A DNA stretch of 8,114 nucleotides from Clostridia bacterium (GTDB lineage Bacteria; Bacillota; Clostridia; TANB77; CAG-508), in NCBI GenBank assembly GCA_900770385.1, contig CAAGKK010000035.1, positions 1 to 8,114 on the forward strand. Direction: 5' to 3'. Below the pieces are notes generated by a model. It saw only the letters and a list, made by a program, of their open reading frames with translations. It made no database searches and was not told the origin of the DNA. Positions 1 through 5,251 of the stretch are shown piece by piece. Made by a program: the position numbers and the translations under genes. Within the stretch, counting starts at the first letter, position 1, and each line of letters starts with the position of its first letter.

Positions 1-132
1 GATAGTATGGAAGATATTATAAGTAGTGATAAGTTTAAAAATACTATTAGGGAATTTAATGATAATAAAGTATATTTAGATATATGTAAACATTGTTCTT
101 ATAAAGAAAGATTTAATAAAAAGAATAAATAA
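1..132 (+). CDS. C-terminal end of a probable radical SAM/SPASM-domain protein (partial)
   Basis: The frame is open from the first base and ends in TAA at 130-132, leaving 43 residues; the start lies outside the window. The tail has the look of a SPASM-domain end: a segment resembling the usual 'I..S.kFk.iR' helix (IISSDKFKNTIREF), a short spacer, then a closing Cys pair in ICKHCSYKERF and a Lys-rich end. In SPASM proteins this last CX2C helps bind an auxiliary iron-sulfur cluster. Such enzymes often mature peptides or act as sulfatase-maturation-type enzymes, but the catalytic CX3CX2C core is not in the window, so neither reaction nor substrate can be named. The assignment rests only on the tail pattern and could be wrong. 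Confidence 0.5.
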   Translation, partial: DSMEDIISSDKFKNTIREFNDNKVYLDICKHCSYKERFNKKNK

Positions 133-151
133 AAAAATAACATTAAACCTC

Positions 152-180
152 TTGAAAAGCTAGAATAAATATGATATAGT
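152..180 (+). promoter_or_regulatory. sigma-A-type promoter for the antirepressor remnant
   Basis: TTGAAA at 152-157 and TATAGT at 175-180 are separated by exactly 17 bases, each matching the consensus at 5 of 6 positions. The start of transcription would be near 187. The leader then carries a perfect 18-base A/T palindrome (202-219) directly before the GGAGG ribosome site at 220-224. An ATG at 185 in the same frame is therefore unlikely to be the real start. Confidence 0.6.
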
Positions 181-232
181 TTTTATGCTTAAAAAAAGTG
201 TAAAAAAATTAATTTTTTTGGAGGCATTAACT

Positions 233-568
233 ATGGAAAAAACAAAATTACAAACAATAACCAATTTATTTGAAAATAAGGAAATAAGAAGTATTTGGAA
301 TAGTGAAAAAGAAGAATACTATTATAGTGTTGTAGATGTAATCGCAGCATTAACAAATAGTGATTATCAAAAATCAAGAAATTATTGGAAATGGTTAAAA
401 GGTAAATTACATAATGAATGAAGTGAGTTGGTTAGTAATACTAACCAACCGAAAATGAAATCAAAAGATGGTAAATATTATAATACAGATACATTAGATA
501 CCAAAGGGATATTTAGACTTATCGAGTCAGTTCCTAGCCCTAAGGCAGAAGTGTTTTGTATAAAATGA
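233..568 (+). pseudogene. BRO-N / DinD-like phage antirepressor, N-terminal remnant with premature TGA
   Basis: GGAGG at 220-224 sits 8 bases before the ATG at 233. The reading frame gives an N-terminal segment of the BRO-N/DinD-like antirepressor family: NLFENKEIRSIWNSEKEEYY, then SVVDVIAALT and YWKWLKGKL. TGA at 419-421 interrupts the frame. Beyond it the same frame continues with family-like sequence (SELVSNTNQPKMKSKDGKYY, then GIFRLIESVPSPKAE). Family members usually have Gly at the interrupted site, so one GGA to TGA change explains it. After PKAE the similarity stops abruptly and the frame ends at 566-568, so the central and C-terminal parts of a protein normally near 270-300 residues are absent. 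Intact relatives are prophage or mobile-element proteins with an N-terminal BRO domain, some linked to DNA-damage induction. This copy is almost certainly non-functional as a full-length protein. Matching C-terminal sequence occurs at 5455-5561. Confidence 0.82.
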
Positions 569-705
569 CATTGAATAAAAATATACAAGATATACTTTAT
601 TTTAAAGGAATTATTGATTTTAATAAAGATTATGTAAAACTAGATATAACAGATAAAAAAGATAATCAAAGTAATTGGAATGTTATAATATCGGTTTTGA
701 AATAA
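565..705 (+). other. short ORF, 46 residues, unrecognised (probable gene fragment)
   Basis: An ATG at 565 overlaps the end of the antirepressor remnant and opens 46 codons to TAA at 703-705. The product has a folded-protein look (ILYFKGIIDFNKDYVKLDI, then NWNVIISVLK) but I do not recognise it, and no ribosome site lies at a useful distance. It is most likely the tail of a decayed gene joined to the antirepressor fragment. Bases 706-793 hold isolated TATAAT-like words (723-728, 731-736) without a convincing -35 partner, and I see no gene there. Confidence 0.25.
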
Positions 706-793
706 TTGAATTGTCGTGTTCTTATAATCATATAATTCAGTAAATAAGTATGATTCTAATAGTAAAAATATTAATTTTGATTAGTTGCAACAT

Positions 794-822
794 AAGGTAT
801 GTTTAATTACATATCTTTTTTT
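794..822 (+). terminator. Rho-independent terminator
   Basis: A 9-base-pair stem (794-802 with 809-817, one G-T wobble) closes a 6-base loop and runs into a T tract at 816-822. It would end transcripts crossing the gene remnants on its left. Confidence 0.6.
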
Positions 823-852
823 GTTGTGTAAAAAAGAAAGGAGAAATGATAT

Positions 853-897
853 ATGGAATTAAATTATGCAATATTTAGAAGTGAAACTATTATTTAA
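853..897 (+). pseudogene. possible N-terminal stub of a MobV/Pre-type plasmid mobilization protein
   Basis: A good ribosome site (AAAGGAG, about 837-843) precedes the ATG at 853, but the frame closes after 14 codons (MELNYAIFRSETII). The 'NYAIFR.E.I' opening resembles the first residues of MobV-family relaxases/plasmid recombination enzymes of Firmicutes, which nick DNA at oriT. Nothing downstream continues the domain. A strong ribosome site attached to a 14-codon frame suggests the 5' end of a deleted gene. The match is short, so the family name is tentative. Confidence 0.35.
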
Positions 898-994
898 TAT
901 CTTTCAGTATGACTTTAATAATGAAGAAATAAACAATAAAATCAATCAGGAACTAAATGCATATGACTATTGTTATTCATTAAATATATTATAA
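866..994 (+). other. short ORF, 42 residues, unrecognised (possible fragment)
   Basis: The ATG at 866 lies inside the preceding stub in another frame and opens 42 codons to TAA at 992-994, rich in Asn, Ile, Tyr and Leu (NEEINNKINQELNAYDYCYS). It has no ribosome site of its own. It may be a leftover joined after a deletion, or chance coding in AT-rich DNA. No function can be assigned. Confidence 0.2.
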
Positions 995-1013
995 AAAAGT
1001 TAAAGTAATTTTT

Positions 1014-1044
1014 TTGTTAAAAATATCATTTTTTGTGGTATAAT
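1014..1044 (+). promoter_or_regulatory. extended -10 promoter of the LysR-type gene
   Basis: TATAAT at 1039-1044 is preceded by TGG at 1036-1038, giving the TGnTATAAT extended -10 form. The best -35 candidate, TTGTTA at 1014-1019, is 19 bases upstream, rather far, which fits a promoter relying on the extended -10. Transcription would start near 1051, about 20 bases before the ATG. Confidence 0.6.
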
Positions 1045-1071
1045 AACAACTAATTGATTGGGGGATTAATT

Positions 1072-1974
1072 ATGAAAAGTGACATTAATTTAAATCTATA
1101 TAAAATATTTTACGAGGTTGCTTTAAGTGAAAGTATATCTGATGCTTCTAAAAAATTATTTATTACACAATCTGCAGTAAGTAAAGCTATAAAAAAACTA
1201 GAAGAAGACTTAAATACAAACTTATTTTATAGAAACTCTAAAGGGGTTAAATTAACTGAAAAAGGTGAAGAACTTCTTTTTTATGTTGAAGAAGCATTTA
1301 ATAATTTAGTTACAGCTGAAAGAACAATGACAGAAAGTAAAACTTTAAATAAAGGTAAAATATCAATAGGAGTTCCTTCACAAATAGGTTCGTTTTATAT
1401 ATTTGAAGATATTACTAATTTTCATAAAAAGTATCCTAATATCGAAATAACAATAATAAGTAAAACAACAACACAATTACTAAAGTTGTTAGAACGACAT
1501 GAAATAGATTTTATAATTGATACATCTCCAATTAACACTAAAATTGATAATATTATAATTCAACCATTAATTGAGGTAAAGAATTGCTTTGTTGCGAAAT
1601 CTGATACTTCAATTGATATTGATAAAATTAAAACAATTAAAGATTTAGCTAATTATTCTTTAGTTTTGCCAATTAAAGGAACTGACAATAGAAAACAATT
1701 AGATAAAGTTTTTGAAAAGAATAATGTAGAATTAAATAATGTTATAAATATTCACACAAGTGAAATGATTGCTGGATCTATAAAAAAAGATTTAGGTATA
1801 GGGTACATTATATATGATGTGATAAAAGATAATGTAGAAAATGGAGAATTTAAAATTATTGATATAAAAGAAAAATTACCAAAGATTACGATCAATTTAG
1901 TATACATTGAAAAATATTTAACAATAGCACCTAAGTTTTTTATAGAAAACTATTTAAAAATTAATATTAATTAA
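1072..1974 (+). CDS. LysR-type transcriptional regulator
   Basis: A 300-residue cytoplasmic DNA-binding protein of normal LysR length. Residues about 3-62 form the winged helix-turn-helix (LYKIFYEVALSESISDASKK, then FITQSAVSKAIKKLEEDL and LFYR...GVKLTEKGEELL), followed by a linker helix and an effector domain at about 90-295 that begins GKISIGVPSQIG. The ATG at 1072 is chosen because GGGGGA at 1060-1065 lies 6 bases before it; an in-frame ATG at 1054 has no ribosome site and lies almost on the transcription start. The gene has its own promoter and reads in the same direction as the radical SAM operon, which starts 88 bases later. An operator-like dyad lies in that gap, so the operon is the likely target. 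No terminator is visible in the gap. The ligand cannot be deduced. Confidence 0.92.
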   Translation: MKSDINLNLYKIFYEVALSESISDASKKLFITQSAVSKAIKKLEEDLNTNLFYRNSKGVKLTEKGEELLFYVEEAFNNLVTAERTMTESKTLNKGKISIGVPSQIGSFYIFEDITNFHKKYPNIEITIISKTTTQLLKLLERHEIDFIIDTSPINTKIDNIIIQPLIEVKNCFVAKSDTSIDIDKIKTIKDLANYSLVLPIKGTDNRKQLDKVFEKNNVELNNVINIHTSEMIAGSIKKDLGIGYIIYDVIKDNVENGEFKIIDIKEKLPKITINLVYIEKYLTIAPKFFIENYLKININ

Positions 1975-1985
1975 GTATGAATTTA

Positions 1986-2004
1986 TTTCATATCACTTAT
2001 GAAA
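1986..2004 (+). promoter_or_regulatory. candidate LysR-type operator (TTTCAT-N7-ATGAAA)
   Basis: This is a perfect 6+6 inverted repeat with a 7-base spacer, extended by two more paired bases on each side after one mismatch (1983-1984 with 2006-2007). LysR-type regulators usually bind a short dyad of this spacing near -65 to -45. This one is centred near 1995, about 54 bases upstream of the predicted operon start at about 2049. Assignment to the adjacent LysR protein is inference from position and shape. Confidence 0.5.
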
Positions 2005-2014
2005 AAACGAGAGG

Positions 2015-2042
2015 TTCTAACTACCATTTTTAATGTTATAAT
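2015..2042 (+). promoter_or_regulatory. extended -10 promoter of the radical SAM operon
   Basis: TATAAT at 2037-2042 is preceded by TGT at 2034-2036, an extended -10 box. The -35 region is poor (TTCTAA at 2015-2020, 16-base spacer), as expected for an activator-dependent promoter. Transcription would begin near 2049, leaving a leader of about a dozen bases that is mostly the AGGGAGG ribosome site at 2051-2057. Confidence 0.55.
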
Positions 2043-2062
2043 TACAAACGAGGGAGGAAAAT

Positions 2063-3193
2063 ATGGAAAGTGTAAAAACAACTGATTTGGCAATATTAGC
2101 AAAATCATTTTACTTATTAGGGGATACACTTGATTATTGTTATGATTGCAAATATTGTAGATTAAACGGAGAAAAATGCGAAGAAAAACACTATAACATT
2201 TTACCTAGAGAAATTAATCCTAATTTTACAAATATACCTGTTGCAGTAAATTTATTTTATGGTGATCCTTTATTACAAATAGATAATACTATAAATTATT
2301 TAAGAAGATTAGAAAGTGCTAAACACAAGGGCCCTGTAATCATTATTACTAAAGGGGATTTTTCAAAATTTCCGGATGTAGCATTTGATTTAGATTTACA
2401 TATTGCCTTTTCTACTTTTGGTGTTGATTCACATTTGGATGGAAATACTATGGAACGATTTGAAAATAATTTAAAGGAAACTAAAAAAAGAAAAAATAAT
2501 TACAAATATTCAATAGAATATAGACCAATTATTTATAATGTTAATGACAGTGCGGAAGCGTTTGAGAGAGTATTTAGTTTAGCAAAACAATATAATTTAG
2601 CAATTGGCTATTCAGGATTACAAGGAAAACCTGAGAGTGTAAAAATCTGGCAAGAACAAGGAATAGATTTACAACCATACCCAGGATTTAAATTTGGTCA
2701 TAAAAAAATAATTGATGCAAAAATAATGGAATTATTTGAAAAGATGGCGCAAAGTTATAATATACCTGTATTTAGAAAAACATCTTGTTTGTTTTCTTAT
2801 GTACACGATTTGCCTCGAGATTATAATGCACATTATTATAGACCATCTGAATTAGGATGCAATAATTGTGTTATGCAAGAAAAGTGTAAAGAATTTAAAT
2901 CTAGTTTGCCACTTGAGAATGATTTGCATGATATCATACCTTTTGAGTATGAAATAATAAATAAGAAAGAACATGTATGCATATTAAAACAAAAAGGTAT
3001 TTGTGAATTTCCTACAGAAGATTGTGCTCATATTAGCGGAAATATTATACATATTCCACAAATGCTTACAACATCTGATGTTAGGATTATTAAATGGTTG
3101 ACAGGATATACTGTAGATGCTAATTTTTATGAATCTCCTAAAATTAGTGAAGCTTGGGTTAAAGATAAATCGTTGATTTTGAGGAAGAAATAA
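2063..3193 (+). CDS. radical SAM-like iron-sulfur enzyme, non-canonical cysteine motif
   Basis: The 376-residue protein begins at an ATG 5 bases after AGGGAGG. Radical SAM-like barrel features appear in order: a Cys cluster at 26, 29 and 32 (YCYDCKYC) with another Cys at 39; FYGDPLL near 65-71, at the position of the usual GGEP strand; IIITKGD near 93-99; IAFSTFG near 114-120; YRPIIYNVND near 153-162, similar to the R-P-I-I-x-x-x-N-D strand of spore-photoproduct-lyase-like enzymes; and YSGLQG near 183-188. The Cys spacing is CX2CX2C, not the usual CX3CX2C. The C-terminal part adds Cys 266/269/275 (GCNNCVMQEKC) and 306/314/321, which could hold an auxiliary cluster. Such enzymes cleave S-adenosylmethionine to make a 5'-deoxyadenosyl radical; the substrate is unknown. 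It is first in a three-gene operon with two nucleotide-phosphate hydrolases, and its stop overlaps the next start by one base. Confidence 0.78.
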   Translation: MESVKTTDLAILAKSFYLLGDTLDYCYDCKYCRLNGEKCEEKHYNILPREINPNFTNIPVAVNLFYGDPLLQIDNTINYLRRLESAKHKGPVIIITKGDFSKFPDVAFDLDLHIAFSTFGVDSHLDGNTMERFENNLKETKKRKNNYKYSIEYRPIIYNVNDSAEAFERVFSLAKQYNLAIGYSGLQGKPESVKIWQEQGIDLQPYPGFKFGHKKIIDAKIMELFEKMAQSYNIPVFRKTSCLFSYVHDLPRDYNAHYYRPSELGCNNCVMQEKCKEFKSSLPLENDLHDIIPFEYEIINKKEHVCILKQKGICEFPTEDCAHISGNIIHIPQMLTTSDVRIIKWLTGYTVDANFYESPKISEAWVKDKSLILRKK

Positions 3194-3828
3194 TGAAAAT
3201 AGGATTAGATATTGATGGAATAATATTAGATTTTGAAAGAACTATGCGATCATATGCAGAATTATATGATTTGTTAATATTGAGAAAAGATGGAGTAAAA
3301 GATTCAAATCAATTTGATTATTTAAAAAGATATGCTTGGACCGACGAAGAAAAGAAAACATTTATTGATAACTATTTAGTATATGCAACAATAAACTCAA
3401 CTCCACTAATTCCATTGGTTGAAGAAATGCTAGAGTTATTTCAGTTAGAAGGTTATGAATATTTATTTATAACTGCAAGGGGAACCATAAAAAAAGAAAC
3501 TAAAGAAGCTGTAATTCAAGTATTCCAAAAAAATAATATTCCAACTGACAATATATATTGGGGTATTAAAGATAAGGTATCTAAATGTAGAGAACTAGGA
3601 ATTGATTTAATGATTGATGATAACCCATCTGCTTGTAAACTATTAAGTGGCAATAAAATTAAAACTTTATATTTTAGAGATAAAGATAATGAATTAATTA
3701 AAAATAATGAGTTTTTAACAGAAGTATCAAATGTTGGAGAAATATGTAGATATATTTTGACTTTAAATGGTTTTAAAAACTCACAGGAAACATATGAAAA
3801 AGTATTATTAAAAAACAGAAAGAAGTGA
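3193..3828 (+). CDS. HAD-superfamily hydrolase, NT5C-like 5'-nucleotidase
   Basis: A 211-residue protein beginning in a TAATG overlap with the radical SAM gene, which implies translational coupling; GAGGAAG at 3181-3187 is its ribosome site. HAD motifs are complete: motif I DIDG with Asp6 and Asp8 (Asp6 the expected nucleophile), motif II Thr94 in FITARG, a probable motif III Lys128, and motif IV Asp142-Asp143 in LMIDDNP. The cap region carries a conserved-looking RYAWTDEE stretch. The nearest named group is NT5C-type 5'(3')-deoxyribonucleotidases, which remove phosphate from nucleoside monophosphates with magnesium. Assignment to nucleotide substrates relies on that similarity and on the pyrophosphohydrolase next door; a sugar-phosphate substrate is possible. 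The gene ends in TGA, useful evidence that TGA is a stop here. Confidence 0.8.
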   Translation: MKIGLDIDGIILDFERTMRSYAELYDLLILRKDGVKDSNQFDYLKRYAWTDEEKKTFIDNYLVYATINSTPLIPLVEEMLELFQLEGYEYLFITARGTIKKETKEAVIQVFQKNNIPTDNIYWGIKDKVSKCRELGIDLMIDDNPSACKLLSGNKIKTLYFRDKDNELIKNNEFLTEVSNVGEICRYILTLNGFKNSQETYEKVLLKNRKK

Positions 3829-3834
3829 TTTGAT

Positions 3835-4230
3835 ATGAATAAAGAATATAATGAAGTTAAAAAATTTCAACAGGCTTTTGGGCATCCATATTCGGAAACA
3901 CCTATTACATTACCACTTGAAAGAGCTAAAAAAAGATATGCTTGGATGCTAGAAGAAATAAACGAATTTTTAGAAGCATCTGAAAAACAAGATATAGTAG
4001 AACAAGCAGATGCTATGATAGATACAATATATTTTGCATTAGGTACTTTAGTAGAAATGGGAATTGAACCAGATGAATTATTCTATATAGTGCAAAATGC
4101 TAATATGAGTAAATTATGGCCTGATGGCAAGCCACATTATAATGAGATGGGAAAAGTTATCAAACCTCAAGGATGGGAAGATCCTCATAAAAAGTTAGAA
4201 TTAACTATTCAAAATATGAAAAGAAGATAA
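3835..4230 (+). CDS. MazG-like nucleoside triphosphate pyrophosphohydrolase
   Basis: This 131-residue all-alpha protein follows the HAD gene after 6 bases, behind a weak ribosome site. The metal-binding pattern of the MazG/HisE/dimeric dUTPase-like superfamily is present: EExxE as Glu40, Glu41 and Glu44 in MLEEINEFLEA, then Glu56, Asp59 and Asp63 in EQADAMIDTIY. Enzymes of this fold cut NTPs or dNTPs to monophosphate plus pyrophosphate. The C-terminal half has a distinctive NMSKLWPDGKPHYN stretch and KVIKPQGWEDP, typical of a small stand-alone subgroup that probably closes over the nucleotide. In sequence with the HAD protein it could take a triphosphate to a monophosphate and then to a nucleoside. 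Which base it prefers is not visible. It is the last gene of the operon, just before the structured RNA region. Confidence 0.82.
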   Translation: MNKEYNEVKKFQQAFGHPYSETPITLPLERAKKRYAWMLEEINEFLEASEKQDIVEQADAMIDTIYFALGTLVEMGIEPDELFYIVQNANMSKLWPDGKPHYNEMGKVIKPQGWEDPHKKLELTIQNMKRR

Positions 4231-4236
4231 TTAATA

Positions 4237-4421
4237 GCAAAAATCCAAAGAGAAATTGAATAATTAATGGATTTTCGCAAAAGACTATCTTTAAGACAAG
4301 ATAGTAACACACTACCAAGTCGGCATAATGCCAACTAGGAATGTGTGCCAAAGGAGATCCTTTGGAAACCCCATAAGCACCAATACTACAAACTATCGTA
4401 AAAAGTATTGGTGCCTTTTTT
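4237..4421 (+). ncRNA. multi-hairpin structured RNA at the operon 3' end (unidentified)
   Basis: Five consecutive hairpins start 7 bases after the operon stop. P1 pairs 4240-4247 with 4268-4275 (8 perfect pairs, two more after an A-C mismatch). P2 pairs 4284-4291 with 4298-4305 (8 perfect pairs, 6-base loop). P3 is long: 4308-4312 with 4343-4347, then 4315-4325 with 4329-4339 with an A-A and a C-A mismatch and a 3-base cap. P4 pairs 4348-4354 with 4359-4365 (7 perfect pairs, AGAT loop) and abuts P3 without a linker. P5 is the terminator. Such dense perfect pairing in AT-rich DNA is unlikely by chance. I found no match to the riboswitch, T-box, tmRNA, RNase P or SRP patterns I know. No promoter is evident, so it may be a processed 3' UTR RNA of the operon or a separate small RNA. 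Confidence 0.55.
4377..4421 (+). terminator. strong Rho-independent terminator of the cassette
   Basis: An 11-base-pair perfect stem (4377-4387 with 4404-4414) with a 16-base loop is followed by a T tract at 4416-4421. It ends the operon and the structured RNA. The loop contains ACTATC (4392-4397), a repeat of the 5' arm of hairpin P2. Confidence 0.85.
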
Positions 4422-4506
4422 ATTTTGTCTTACAACTTCATAAAAAAGAAAAAAGTCTACTACTTTCATTGCTAACGCAACAAAACGTAATATCCTTTTT
4501 TATACA

Positions 4507-4546
4507 AAAAATAACCTAATACCTAAAATGGTAAAAGGTTATTTTT
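4507..4546. terminator. bidirectional terminator overlapping the XRE gene stop
   Basis: An 11-base-pair perfect stem (4507-4517 with 4536-4546) has an 18-base loop and A/T-rich ends giving a T tract in either direction. The minus-strand stop codon (4539-4541) lies inside the stem. It serves the minus-strand XRE gene and would also stop plus-strand read-through from the cassette. The stretch 4422-4506 before it holds no gene or other signal I can support. Confidence 0.7.
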
Positions 4547-5048
4547 CTTTGAAAATACTTTCGTATTTTCTTTGTATTTCTGATAAAAATCTTTCAATAG
4601 AATCAGCTTTATCTAATAATTTTTTATCAATATCTTTTTGCTCTTTTAAATAATTATGTATATCTTTAAAATATTCTTCTGTATCCATTGCTATATGTCT
4701 TTTTAATTCAATAGTATTTTCAGCATTTCTAATTTCTTCTTTAAATTCTTTTATTCTCTTATCATACATTTCATAACTAACAATAATTTCATCTTCACCA
4801 TATTTTATTGTTTCTTTTGAATATCCTACAAGTTTTGCAGATTTACTAAATGGAATACCTAAATATTGTTCTAATCCTTTTAATACTATAATTGATGGTT
4901 TAACTCTATATCCACTTTCTATATTATTGATTTCAGTATGGCTTAAATTAAGTAGGTTTGCTAGTTTCCTTGCAGATAATCCTTTTTCTTTTCGTGCATT
5001 TCTTACTAATTCTGCAAGCGTTTCATCAGATTTTTTCTTATTTAACAT
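4539..5048 (-). CDS. XRE-family helix-turn-helix regulator with C-terminal coiled coil
   Basis: A 169-residue protein on the minus strand. Residues about 11-65 form a Cro/CI-type helix-turn-helix (LAELVRNARKEKGLSARKLA, then NLSHTEINNIESG and LKGLEQYLGIP). Residues about 95-166 are highly charged and predicted helical, probably a coiled-coil dimerisation or partner-binding tail rather than an enzymatic or peptidase domain. The ATG at 5048 has AGGAG about 10 bases upstream. The gene converges on the cassette and diverges from the small protein at 5199, an arrangement typical of phage or mobile-element repressor modules. It probably represses the divergent promoters in the 150-base gap between the two genes, where a TGGAAA-N5-TTTCCA dyad lies. 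The signal it senses is unknown. Confidence 0.88.
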   Translation of the reverse strand: MLNKKKSDETLAELVRNARKEKGLSARKLANLLNLSHTEINNIESGYRVKPSIIVLKGLEQYLGIPFSKSAKLVGYSKETIKYGEDEIIVSYEMYDKRIKEFKEEIRNAENTIELKRHIAMDTEEYFKDIHNYLKEQKDIDKKLLDKADSIERFLSEIQRKYESIFKEK

Positions 5049-5074
5049 TCCTAATCATCTCCTCTGACAGCTTA

Positions 5075-5103
5075 ATTATATAACAAAAAATAGAAATATG
5101 CAA
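5075..5103 (-). promoter_or_regulatory. promoter of the XRE gene
   Basis: On the minus strand TATAAT (5080-5075) lies 17 bases downstream of TTGCAT (5103-5098). The start of transcription would be near 5068, about 20 bases before the ATG. Confidence 0.55.
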
Positions 5104-5122
5104 GAAAAAAATGGAAACGGGG

Positions 5123-5149
5123 TTGACAAAAATTTATTTATATTACAAT
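5123..5149 (+). promoter_or_regulatory. promoter of the divergent small-protein gene
   Basis: A perfect -35 TTGACA lies at 5123-5128. The best -10 is TACAAT at 5144-5149 with a short 15-base spacer; CAATAT at 5146-5151 has the ideal 17-base spacer but a poorer match. The imperfect spacing leaves the exact start uncertain. Confidence 0.5.
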
Positions 5150-5158
5150 ATTGAATTA

Positions 5159-5175
5159 TGGAAACTTTATTTCCA
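5159..5175 (+). promoter_or_regulatory. candidate XRE operator (TGGAAA-N5-TTTCCA)
   Basis: A perfect inverted repeat lies just downstream of the TTGACA promoter and before the ribosome site. The left half, as ATGGAAAC, recurs upstream of the -35 at 5111-5118, so two sites or half-sites flank the promoter. Bound repressor would block this promoter. The link to the neighbouring XRE protein is inference. Confidence 0.4.
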
Positions 5176-5194
5176 AAAGAAAGGAGGACAAGAT

Positions 5195-5251
5195 ATGAAT
5201 GAGGAGCTTAAAACATCTAGATATATCAAACCACAAGATTTGGGAAGATAA
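5195..5251 (+). other. 18-codon frame beginning at the best-placed start (possible frameshifted 5' end)
   Basis: The ribosome site GGAGG (5183-5187) is 7 bases before the ATG at 5195, ideal spacing, but this frame reads only MNEELKTSRYIKPQDLGR and stops. The longer frame at 5199 starts 11 bases after the same site. Either the 18-codon frame is a short leader peptide, or one base change has split a single gene whose N-terminus was read in this frame and whose body is read in the next. Confidence 0.35.

Noticed and set aside
185..232. Upstream ATG as start of the antirepressor remnant
   Set aside because: The predicted transcription start is about 187 and no ribosome site precedes 185. GGAGG is correctly placed only for the ATG at 233.
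419..421. Genetic code with UGA reassigned to Gly or Trp
   Set aside because: TGG is used for Trp throughout, intact genes such as asnB contain no in-frame TGA, and the HAD gene ends in TGA at 3826-3828.
2009..2027. Partial preQ1-I riboswitch look-alike (GAGAGGTTCTAACTACC)
   Set aside because: It matches the 5' half of the preQ1-I aptamer, but the CCCUCU strand needed to close P1 and the A-rich tail are missing. It also lies upstream of, or inside, the predicted promoter, so it would not be in the transcript.
4237..4421. T-box, known riboswitch or tracrRNA identity for the structured RNA
   Set aside because: There is no T-box bulge sequence, no aptamer core I recognise, no downstream plus-strand gene to control after the terminator, and no Cas gene or repeat array in the window.
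4328..4519. 63-codon plus-strand ORF after the operon
   Set aside because: It runs through hairpins P3-P5 and the terminator, has no ribosome site and gives a low-complexity product. It is chance coding inside the structured RNA region.
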